Shown here one piece after another: positions 35,601-47,600 of a DNA stretch of 64,000 nucleotides. Under the pieces are notes generated by a model. It was given only the letters and a program-made list of their open reading frames with translations, ran no database searches and was not told where the DNA came from. The stretch is taken from assembly GCF_021018805.1 (NCBI RefSeq), contig NC_086251.1, positions 38,138,767 to 38,202,766 on the forward strand, written 5' to 3'. Position numbers and translations under genes: made by a program. Source of the stretch: Prinia subflava. Its lineage: Eukaryota; Chordata; Aves; Passeriformes; Cisticolidae. Each line of letters begins with the position of its first letter. The first letter of the stretch is position 1.

Positions 35601-38600
35601 TCAAAAAGGTGACAACAATGTCAATACATTTTAAATCTTACTATATTAAGCAGTAATCACCTTTACTCCTGAAACAATGACACCATCTGCTGATTTAACC
35701 ATATTTTTGAAGAAGTCTTCAAGTTTCTCTTTCTTATTTTTCCCACGAACACTCAACTGAAAAACAAATTAATTGATCAAGTTAATTCATTTTCTGGAGG
35801 AAATACAAGCTTTAAGAAAAATTAAATAGAACTACATACCCCTACTTGCTACACTTAAAACAGTTTTCCTGTTCTCTGTTTATTCTTATACTCTGTGCTA
35901 ATGGAGACAGGGCACCTTGCATCCAGAATGAAGACTACCTCATTTACTAGATTGTTTATCACCTAAAATACCATTCTAGGCAGAAAAAAAAGATCAGCAA
36001 CATTCTAGCACCTGCAGATAGTACCAAATATACAGAGTGTACATTTCAGTTATCAATAACACAGTATTTATCATGCACAGTATAGCTGAGTTGATGTAAC
36101 AACAGTTGAGTTAATATAACCATGTTTCACTTTAGTGAATGGCAGATCTTTGACTTTCAGAGGATAATGCTGGTTTAAGCCTCCTCACACTCTTCCTGTC
36201 CATCCGACTTTGCCCAATTTACGTAAACTTGAGTGCCTGAACTTTAAGCATTTCTACATCAAGGAACCTCTGTAACATATTCTGAATTAGGTATGTATGC
36301 AGTTGAGCCAGTCTTTGTAGTAATTTCTCCCACTCAATGTTGATGCCTGCAATTTTAAAAAGCAACTGAAATTCTTTGCAGAAGAAGAGCAACCACTGTC
36401 TCCAACACCAAAGAGTTATGAATCCAAAAGTACACTCTCTCAATTCAGTATGTTACATGTGGATAGCCACACTAGTCCAATACTCAGAAAAAAATTAACC
36501 ACATTTTCACTCACATCACTTACAAAAAGGTTTTACTTATCAGAACATTTTGTTAGAAATTCTCTCTAGTTTTGCTAGCAAGAGAATTTACACTACAGTT
36601 CCAAATCCTAAAAGTTAGTGTTCCATTTTGTTGTATCATTCTTCCCCACAGCAAAAAAAAATAATTCAAAGAGTGGAAAAGTCAAGGGAAATCACCACCA
36701 AAAGATCATCTTTTAAATACAAAATATACTGGATTTCCACTGCTGAGGTTAGAGCATATAGTGCATTTGGTTCCCCAGGTGGCAGAAAATGAACGCCTAC
36801 AGACTAAATGAATTTCTAACTTTTACAATACAAATATGTCTGGCATGAAAGAGTTGATGTGATTTGCTCCAGGAGGTAATTCCCTCTTAATCAATTTTCC
36901 ATCCTACCATAAAAGTACATCTTGATTTCTCTCATCAGCAATTCAGTTTTCAATACTCACATCCTGATTATATTCCAAGAATACATGGAAATTTAAGTCC
37001 TTTCTCAAAATAGGGTGTGCTGCCACGCGACACAAAAACACTTCATGCATTGCAACTGTCTTCTTGAATATTGCCAAATATTCACTAAAAACAAGAAATA
37101 AAACAGACATAAGAATTTCAAATGAAGCAATAAAGTTTGAGATAAACCTAGTGAGCAGCTTTACGAGATCCTCAGTAAGGGTACAAAATTACAAGCTGAT
37201 ATAAAGGAGTTTGTCACTCCAATGTTTGATATAGACATAAATAAATAGTAGTGTTAATACTAGGGAGAAATTTGAAGCCCGAACACATTCCAGAGAGACC
37301 TTTAATGAAGATTCAACAAATACACTCTAATTTTTATGGTTAGCTAACAGACACTGGTTTGCCAAAAGTGTAACCTCCTTTCATTGTCCCTTTCCCAGCA
37401 CCCCAAAAATCAAGAAAGTGAGGTACAGACTACAGTCCCTTGGCACTGTGTATTGATGTGCAAATTCCTTCCTCCCCATCTCCATCCCCTTGCCCATTTG
37501 CACCCTCCTTACTTATTTATATGTTCATGTAGTTTGGTTATCATTTTAGACAGGCTTTTATTTCATGTTAAAGCACCTAGCCTTTTTGAGCCAAAGCTTA
37601 CAAGGACGTCTTGCTTCATAGTGGTTTTAAAAGTGACATTAAGAGCTGCATTTGGTAGGTTAAACAAAAAAACACATTTAACCATAACAATCACATAGTT
37701 GCCCAGTTCAGCCAACTCAACTTCAAAGCAATTACTCACTTGCAATTTAATTAAGAGGAAGGCACTCTTATCAATACAAGTTTGCTAGAATTCATTGTGC
37801 TTTGCAAATTCAATGAGTAAGATGCAACTCATCTGAAAATGAGGAAAGGGCTCTTCTTCCCATTCTGAGGTCAAACAGTGAAATTATAATCAATGCTTTT
37901 CCTTCCACTATGTGCAAGGAGGTTAAGATTTACATACCAGCAAACCAGCAGGGCCAGTGTTGGGAGATGTTTGATCTCAGTGAGAGTAGTAGTCATTCAG
38001 TGAAGACAAAAAAGGAGGATGCAGAGGATGGAGGTGGCAGTAGAAGAAACCCAAAGTTTTCTGTGTTATCCAACCCCTAACCAGACCACAAGAGAATCAT
38101 GATCAGGGCCGCTGGAAAACCAGATTCTTTAAAATCTATAGTGTTCTGCTAATTTCCAGTTTTCTGCATATGAAGTGTATATCTACTCTGCTATCAATTA
38201 CGTTGTACATATCACTAATACAGAGCTTTTTAAGACATTTGCTCACAGCAGCTGAAGTTCGGAGAGAAAGCAGCAGTTCTAAGAGTTCTATGTACTTTTC
38301 TTGCCAATTCAGAGCTCTTGATAGAAGCAGTCTAGAAGCAGCGTAAATATACACTTGAAAACTGAAACCAATGACAGGAAAAAGATCAAAGAAGTGAATG
38401 CATGGTAAAGAAAATGGACGAAACAAGGAGAAACTTCACTGTGTAAATCATATGGAACAAGAAGCTTCAGAGCAGTTATTTTAATATAAATTAAATTCAT
38501 AGTAAGGGAAAATAGTATTTTCAGGAAGTACATTCTCCTTGTGCAAAAATTTTTTAAAAAAGTGTCAAAAAAGGAATTTTCTAGTGATCTTTGTATTTCT

Positions 38601-41600
38601 TGGGGAACAGAAGGTTGGCATCTACAGTACCAACCACATGCACAACTCCTTACTCCCAATCACTGCATGTATAACCTTAAAGTCTAATTATACTTACAAA
38701 ATGTGGAACACCAGAACTAAAAAAGATAGAGGTTCTCTCTTCCCTTTGCAGATGTTCTGTGAAGAAGTACCCTCTTTCTTACAAAAGAATGCTCAAGAAC
38801 AAGCTGATTTATTTCCTGTTTCAGAAGATATTCCATGAAATTATTTCTACAATTTTCCTAATGGCACTGATCATGATCACTAAGATTAACCTTGGTTATA
38901 TAGCAACCAGATTCTCAAGTCTGTGTTTCACAGAGAACCACTACAGTGAATTCAGAAACATGGGACCGCAAACATCATTAAATGTTTTGGAATATAAATA
39001 ATTCAATAAAGTAGTAATCAAATCTCTACATACGCTTCCAGTTCTTGTTTCATCTTGGTGAATTCTTCTTTAGTCATTGATCCTTCCCCTTCTCCAAGTT
39101 TCTGCAGTTTCTCCCTGGAGGCATCAAAGTCAGGCCTGGGTGGTGCTGGTGGAATCTGGAATTGAATCCAATTTTTTAAAAGTTCTCATTTTCTCAGTCA
39201 AACAACACCCATTCACAGTACAGGAACTGTAGATCGCCTGCAGCTTTTTAATCCATATTTCTCTCTTTCATCATTCATTACAGGATTTCTGGATAAAGTC
39301 TCTCATTCATGAGTTATACGTGCTTCATTACTACACCAATTTCAGTCAAGAGTCCTTGAAGATTACTAAAGTATTAACTAATGGCTTCAGTTTAATTACA
39401 ACAGAAACCAAATAATACTTCATTTCCCATGACAATGACTTAAAACTTGAAATAATTATTTTAATTAGTTTTGGTTTAGCTTATTTGGTAAGGATTACTT
39501 CTTGTTTAAAGAAAAAAAAAAGAATTCCACAATTGCTTTCACACCATCCATTTCTAACTCCCCAAAACTTTAAATCAAGAAAACCGTTCCCTACTGTTTG
39601 CAGGCACTAGCTCTTTCTTGCAGCATGTTGACATTAAAGACATATGTGCTGAAATAACAAAGCCTTCAGCCAACAAGGCTCTAAGTTAATTTTATAATAC
39701 AGTATATCAACACTGAAAGAGAAAACACATCAAACTAAACATGATTTTTGCCAGGAAAGGAACACAGAACCAACTATGTTTAAATTTTAGTTCACTGATA
39801 TTGGCCCATTACATTAACATGTTACAAAAAAAAGACAAATCTAGCACCTTGACAGTCAACCATCTGAAACTAGTTATTACAACACTGAAGGTCTAGTCAC
39901 TTCAAATAGCTTTTCTGACTAAGAAAAGAGTAGCTCAAGAATGGTATGACCATCACAGATTATACTCATTACAATGTACCCACTAATCAATTAGAAATAT
40001 CTGTTTACCCTCTGAATCAGCAAATACCTCCCAAACACAAAACAAACCTAACCTGCACACCAAGACAACAAATATTCCTATTTGCAATGTATGAAGAGCG
40101 GCACCACTTTTAAGATGCAGTATCATGCAGTGCCTGTTTTGAGACCTCTGTTCCTGCAAGGCCTGAGATTAACTTCAAACTGTAAGTTATTATATACTGA
40201 GGTTCCCTCTAGTTCTACATGGTATTTAAATTGGTTTTTCCTTTCCTCTTATTTATGGAAAAATGACTTTGATTTTTATAATGAGAACTCAAAAAGTCTT
40301 ATTACTTCACTTTGCCATTCCAGCTAAAACAAAGGCAACATGAAACTTGTAACTAAGTTAAATATTAGCTTGTAAAAACAATACCATCGAGTTATACCAT
40401 TCAACTCTCCTCTCTACCACACTTTTAAGACAGTGGCATAAAAATATACCTTGAGACAAATTAAACTATTCATTTATTAGGAGTAAAGGGGCAAGAAAGT
40501 ATGACAGCTACTGTAGCTTTCTTCCAAGCTTGCTTCAACCATTAATTTTGTGTAATTGCATAAAATTAAGTATTAGAGAAGCTGATCTGATTTTATAAGG
40601 AATGAACACCTGCTGTTTCCATTGCATTTAAAAGCAATCTCAAGCAGTTTTGATCCAACCCAGAGAAAACAGCACATATAAACGAAAAGAATACCAGTAC
40701 TTACAATATAGCCAGCATAGTCCTCATTCTCAACAAAAGAATCATGAAGCCAAATAAACTCTTCATGTTGCCGCACAACAGAAAATTCATTTTGTTTAAA
40801 ATTTGGTAAGGAACTCTAGAAGGGTAAAAGGAGGTAGAATTATGGTGGGGAAGGAGGCAATGAGGCTGAAAAGCTCAACAAAAAACCAAAAGGTTTTTCA
40901 TTACTACATGAGAAAAAACCTCGAGGGAACAACAAAAATGTCCGCAGAAGTTCATACCACAGTAATTACCCTCATCTTAATTAGTGCACCAATCAATTTG
41001 CATGGCTAGCCGCAAGAGGTTGTAGAGTGTCTGCTCTCACAGACATGTCCAATATCTTTATCAATTTAATCCTGGAGTTCTCTTCAGTATCTTTATCGAT
41101 GATCTGGATGAGGGGACCAAGTGCGTCTTAGTCTGCAGATGACACCAAGTTGGGTGGAGGTGTGATGTGCCAGAGGGCAGCAAGGATCTGCAGAGGGGTC
41201 TGGACCAGCTGGATCCACGGGCTGAGGCCAAATGTAGGAGGTTCAACAAGGTGAGGAGCCAGGTCTGCACTTGGATCACAGCCCCAGACAGTGCTACAGG
41301 CTGGGGGCAGAGCAGTTGGAAAGTTGCCCAGTAGAAAAGAACCTGGTCAACAGTGGCTGGACACGATCCAGCGTGTGCCCAGGTGGCCAAGAAGGCCAAT
41401 GGCATCCTGACTTGTATCAGCAATAGTGTGGCCAGCAGGACCAAGGGAGTGACTGCTCCTCTGTACTAGACCTGGTGAGGCCACACCTTGAGTCCAGTGT
41501 CCAGTTCTGAACCCTTCATGACAGGAAAGACTGAGGTGCTGGAGCGTGTCCAGAGAAGGGCAACAGAGCTGGTGATGGCTTCGGAGCATAAATCTGATGA

Positions 41601-44600
41601 GGAGTAGCTGAGGGAGCTGGTGATGTTTGGTCTGGAGGAAAATCAGGGGTTGACCTCATCACTCTACAAGTTTCTGATATGAGGCCGAAGCCAGGTGGGG
41701 GTTGGTCTCCCCTCTCACATAACAGGTGACAGGACAAGAGGAAATGGCCTCAAGTTGCACCAGGGAAGGTTTAGACTGGATATTAAAACAAATTCTTCAC
41801 CAAAAGGGTTGTCAAGTTTTAGAAGGGGCTGCCCAGGGAAACGGTTGAGCAATCATCCCTAGAGGTATTTAAAACACATGTAGATGTGGCACTTAGGGAT
41901 ATGCTTTAATGGTGGACTCAGCAGTGCTTGAGTAACAGTTGGACTCAATCTTAGAGGTCTTTTCCAAACTAAGTGATTCTAGGATTCTATAATCGAAATC
42001 CAAATGGACAAATCCTGAGCAATATGCTCTCATGCATTCTAATTTAATGGTGAGAATGAGGGAGGAGATAGATTAATCATGTCCAGATATTTTATTCAAC
42101 TTTAATTATTCTGTCACTCTGCAATCAATAAACAATCAAATCTAAAAAAAAAAGCCATAAACAACAGTAATTAAAAATGACCCATGAACATAACACAATT
42201 ACAAAATATGCTTTTAGAATCTGAAACCAGGAAGAAATCTGGTAAAACAAGACCTAATCTAATCAAAAAAACTATACGGAAGTATATCCATGTATATTAA
42301 AGAGTCTACCTGCAAATAGACTAATTAATAGGCATGAGAATGGCATAACAACACATCAATACAAAAAAAAATGAACATAACTTTCTTCTAAGCAGTTTTT
42401 TAACTCTTTAGTCATCTTCTTTTGCGCTGCAGCTACACAGTCTCGTAAACGTGAGATAATTCTACTTTCTCATTTCCTCTGGATTGTGTTACACATTGTT
42501 TCCACAAACAGTTTGAGCAAACTCTCTTTTGTATATAATACAGAACTGTTGCGTGTACAAACCCAGGTTTTTACCTTTGTATGGACTGTGAATTTCACTT
42601 TATCCCTCTCACTTAGTGCATCTGAGATATCCACTTGCAGAGCAGCATCAGTCTGGAGATCTACATTTATTGCTCTAAGCTAAAGAAAGAAAAATACATT
42701 TAGCTTAAAAAAACCAAAAAGGTAAACTGTATTTTCATTATTCTTAATTTGAAATGAACCCTGATCCCGCAATGCTGAAGACAGATCACAAAACCCCAAC
42801 ATTAAAAGATTATTTCCAGCAGAAAAAGAAATTCCAGTAGTACTCCTTACAAACGACCATACAAATAATAATCTCCTTTACAGTACTCCTTGTTAGTGCA
42901 CTATTTTCATTTCTGTAGATTGTTAACTTGCTAGTAATTGAGATGCTCAAGACAAAGTACATTTACAGATAGCAACAAGTTTGGCAGGTTTTTCTTTTTA
43001 TTGTCCCCATTCCTCTGAACTGACAAGCTGCTCAAAGTAAATATACGGATAAAGGTAATTATAAAGATATTAACAGCTGGAAAGGTACTTTTAAGGAGAA
43101 AAGTGGTTCTATACTTCAAAGAAGCAAGAGTAGTTATAGACCTGATTTACTCACACTGTCTTACACTATTCTTCTGTTCAACATATCTCATCATATAACT
43201 AAAAAGCTTGAAGAGAACATCCTGAACTTCACAGAGCTATGTCTTCTTGGAAATATTTTTCTAAAAAATCCCAAAGCAAAAAACTCAAATCCAAGATTTT
43301 GATGATTTCAAAATGAGCATGAGAAATGGCAAAAGTGCAAGGAATACACATGTTTTTTTCTACAAGACATGAAATCTGAACTCTTTCACAAAATAATTCC
43401 GGCCACAAAAAAAAAAAAAAAAAAAAAAGGCAATGATCACATATAGCAAAACTGAAATATTATCTGAGCACGACAATATTTGGCATAACTGGACCAAAGG
43501 CTTCAGTACCTGGTGCAACCTCATCTAGAGCCCAACTGGAAATTCAAGTCCCCTCACCCTTGTACCCTTGTTGTTAAAGAGGAATTTGTCCCATGACAAT
43601 TTCATCATCATGACCAACAGACATTTGGAATGCTTTTACAAGCGCTAAGGCCAATGCTGAAATCTTTTCTAATCACACTGTCACAAAATATTTTGACATA
43701 ATGCTCACAAAGCATACTTTTAACTGAGACATGGTATTTTCTCTGATGCAGCATTTTTTCTACAAATATCCCGTTCTATAGTATTAAAAACGCATTGCCA
43801 TGCAGAGATTTGGACTTTTTCTCCATGATTTTTTTCAGGATTGCATTTCTAGGCCAATACTTAAGTACAAAAATGCTTTGAGTATTCATAACACATAGCA
43901 CAGAGGTTACACATGAGCAGATTTTGACGATAATGTTGTGAGGCACTGGAAAAGCTCTAGGACAGAAGCATCAACTGCCATATCTTGTTTTCCATAAGTT
44001 ACCTTTATCTTAAATCACAGTGGCCAGATCCCACTCTAGTCTTGCTGTTAACCTCAATGCATGGACAACTCCCACCTCTGTAGCAGCAACCAGATTCACA
44101 GATCTTAGATTCAGTGTATTAAAGTAAACTGGAATCATGCAGCCTAGCACATTCTGCTAAGGCTAGCAAAATGTTAACTGTTCAATAGCTCTTACACAAG
44201 TAGTAATAGCTTTTCCTTACAGTGAAGTTGGAAATCATTAAAATGACTGCACAGTAACATATTCACACCACGTGATTCAGGCATTGCCTTTTGTTTTGTT
44301 TTCCCAAGGTTTAGAGGGTCACTGCCTCACACAAAGGCATATTATCATGCAATGGTTCCTTGCAGATCACTTCTCAGAGGCAGAATCTCCTAGCTCCTAC
44401 TGAGTTTCCAATGTGCTTATCATCTAATTTAGGAAAGAAAAATATAATGGCATACCAATGTCTCATTTATGTCATGACATAACATTTATCAGCGTGTAAA
44501 AAGGTTTTTGTGGTTACACTGTCTGGGGTACTGTTTGCTTTTCTCCAGTCCCCCCAGAATACATCACCAGACTGAGTAATCGCAGCAAATAATCTGGATT

Positions 44601-47600
44601 ATCTAAATGATATTTCTGTAGTCTTTCACAGGTCACAAATATTTCTACCAAAATACTTTTGCACCTCCTTTTTTTTCGAAGTGGTACTATACAAAATTCT
44701 TGAATTCAGTATAACAGCTGATATATAACAGCTGATATATATAACAGCATATCCAGTGCAGTGCAGCCTGATTACATGCACTATTCACAACTTCAGATAC
44801 AAAAGTTCTATCTGTGCTGAAAAAATTAAGAACTAAATATGACTTCACCCATGACATACAACTGTAAAGGACTATTTGTTTGATTTATACTGTCTTAAGT
44901 TTGTAACAGTTTTGAAGAGTTTAATTATATGTTAAATTATGCCATGTAGCCTGACTGCCGACAGGGAATGTTGTCATCTGCAATGGTAATGAAGCATTTA
45001 TGAAAGGTGTCAAAGACAATCAGAAAGTTGAAGGACTTTAAATGTATTCATGTGACACAACGGTTCACACTGCATTACTGGAAATTGAATTCACAAACAT
45101 CATCACACCACAAACTTAAACAAACTCTGCATCACTACTTCCAAAATAAAACTGCTACCAATGGATGGTTTTCTAGTCACAGAGGAAAATGAAAAAATAA
45201 AAGAATTCTGAAACAGATGAAAACTGAAATGAAAGCACCTTAAACATAGAAATAGGATAGAGTCCCTTTTTATTTTGCCCTCCTTCAAGTCAAACACATA
45301 CAACATCGCATAATAATTTTATGCTTACATATGTAATCTACAACCATGCTGAACAACTTGCAAAGCAAAATCTGATTTAATTACTTTACAGTTACCTATG
45401 CTTTACCAAGAAAGTCCCTGTTCTATTCAAAGGGTCTAGAAAACACAAGAAGCCAAAACCCAGGCCAAGCGATGTTAGATGTTACAGTACTAAACGAGAA
45501 CACAATGCAAGGAGAGGATTTAACACCTAAGCTCTTGCTTAAGGATCAATTATACTTCAAATGGTAATGGAGAGAATCTGGTACAGACAAGAGAAACAAC
45601 CAAGTGTTACATTCCTAGGTAATGTCATCCATTAACAGTAACTTCCCTGCTCTAAGCTCTTTCAAAAATGTTAGAGTAAAAGGACCCTTTCTTCAGCTGC
45701 TTCTTTACAGGCAGATAAATACACAGAGCAAGGGGACAAAGCTTTACAACAAAAGCTTTCAAAGTGTTTTCACAGCATTAAGTTTCCAGTGGACCTGTTG
45801 CAAAGGATAGCTCATTTCCACTGAATGAGTGTTAGCCAAGTCAGCTAAAGATTATATAGATATAAAATACACAAGGCAGTACTAATGGAGCAATACTACA
45901 CCACTTTTCAAAGCACGTATTGTTTATGTTAGAGGGAGCACAAAAATCCAAACAGTACCCAAACTACACCAAGCAAACTCAATCCTATCCTATTTCCTAA
46001 GTGAAATTCAGAAAAGCAATTCCCACAAGTTCATTTTATGCAGACCATTTATAATAAGTTCTTTCTACAGACCACCCACTGCTACTTCCTCAAAGATGAT
46101 TCTCAGTGCTCTGTTTTACAATTCTCCAGAAAAGGCTCCATATGGTAAAACACCATTGTTTGAGAATTACTCTTCTGTGGCATCAGCACGAATTCCAGCC
46201 CTCTTTCATCCCATCACCCCAAGGTTAAACTTAACACAACTGCAGCCAACAAACATGTTCCTGCAGCATCAGAAGTACAGTTGTCACAGCAATGTCTGAA
46301 TTCAACAGAGGCCAGAGTACTGATTTTCAAAACTGAAAGCTCAATTATCCCAACCAGAAGTTACCATCCACACTTTCAAATAAAGGCTTGATCTACTCGT
46401 TATTTAATTGCAGAGAAAGGCAACAAATCAGAACTAGGGAATCACTTTATTAAAGATGTTTATTTTTACTACTACTACTACTTAGAAAAAAGGCATTACA
46501 GTTTTGAAGATTAAAGCACAGTAAATCCATTCACGAACAGGTTGCCATATTTTTGATTAATTTCCTGTATCACAAACAAAATCATGCAGATAACAATCTG
46601 TGTTTTAACCCCATACATTTACACAGAAGAGAAAAAATTACACCCCCATAGTGATCGGTGATTGAAAATAAGAAACTCTAAAAAAATTAGGGAAGTGAGA
46701 AGGTTACTGTTCTAATTTAAATCCTCAATACTGGATGAAGATGTGGGAAAGAAAAAAGACTGCATTTGGCCAACTGAGATGGTAAGTCGTACAAGAGCAC
46801 AAATGTACAATTGAAATTGCTAAGAGATTTCTTAAAGTTTTCAAATTAACTTGTGAACTCTTAGCGACCTGTGGCCTTAGAGGGAATACTCTAATAACCA
46901 GCCAAACAGACAAGTTTCACAGGAGGTCAGATCCAAATTGTTATGTTCTACCTGCACCTTCAGATAAAGGCAACTTAACTGTGCGCATCAAAGGTTGTTC
47001 CTAAGTACCAGGGACAACCTACGTAAAATACCTATGTAAATAAAATTCCACAGTTAGTAAACTCTTCAGTCCCTGTTCTGAAGACACGCAAAGGACAATA
47101 ACGACAACCTCCTCTTTCTTTTATCCAATATTCTTAGTAAAGTAGCTGTATACCTAAAGACAAAAGCTTTACGGTGGCCAGAATTGGCTGGATACAGCAT
47201 TAGAATGCTTTTTTAAATTTTTGGCCATAAAATGGAACATAAAATGCACTGAATTTAACATCTAACTATGGTGTGCATAGTCAATGCAAAACATTATACC
47301 AACACAGTGTTTCTCAGATTTTTGTATTTTTAGTAATACACTGTATATAGGTACTTCAATCACCACCAACAGCAAGGGAACCTAAGCGACCCTAAAGCTG
47401 CTCTCCTACCTTGCTCAGAGTTGGTCTTTCTCAAGATACTTACAGGGGTAATCAGTCTGACTAAACCATACTCGGTTAGCTGATTTGTTGTTTAAGCGAG
47501 GAAGGCAAGTTAAAGAAACATGGATACAGCAGTCAGAAGAGAAACTGAGGCCAGAAACAGGAAGGCAGAGAAAAAGGTTTTCTCAGTAAGAAACGTAATT

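Larger units (their letters stand above)
34399..40704 (-). other. SNX6: SNX6 introns 4-7 (regions between exons)
   Basis: Introns 34399-35660, 35757-36960, 37085-39033 and 39156-40704 are AT-rich. No repeat family or additional gene was recognised; open frames such as those near 37384-37745 and 38136-39001 lack any known similarity. Confidence 0.7.

Noticed and set aside
41061..41737. Minus-strand open frames with protein-like look
   Set aside because: They are the reverse strand of the CR1 LINE at 41072-41995.
43380..43428. A22 run as the tail of a retroposed gene copy
   Set aside because: The sequence before it shows no similarity to a transcript, no intronless coding sequence and no target-site duplication.
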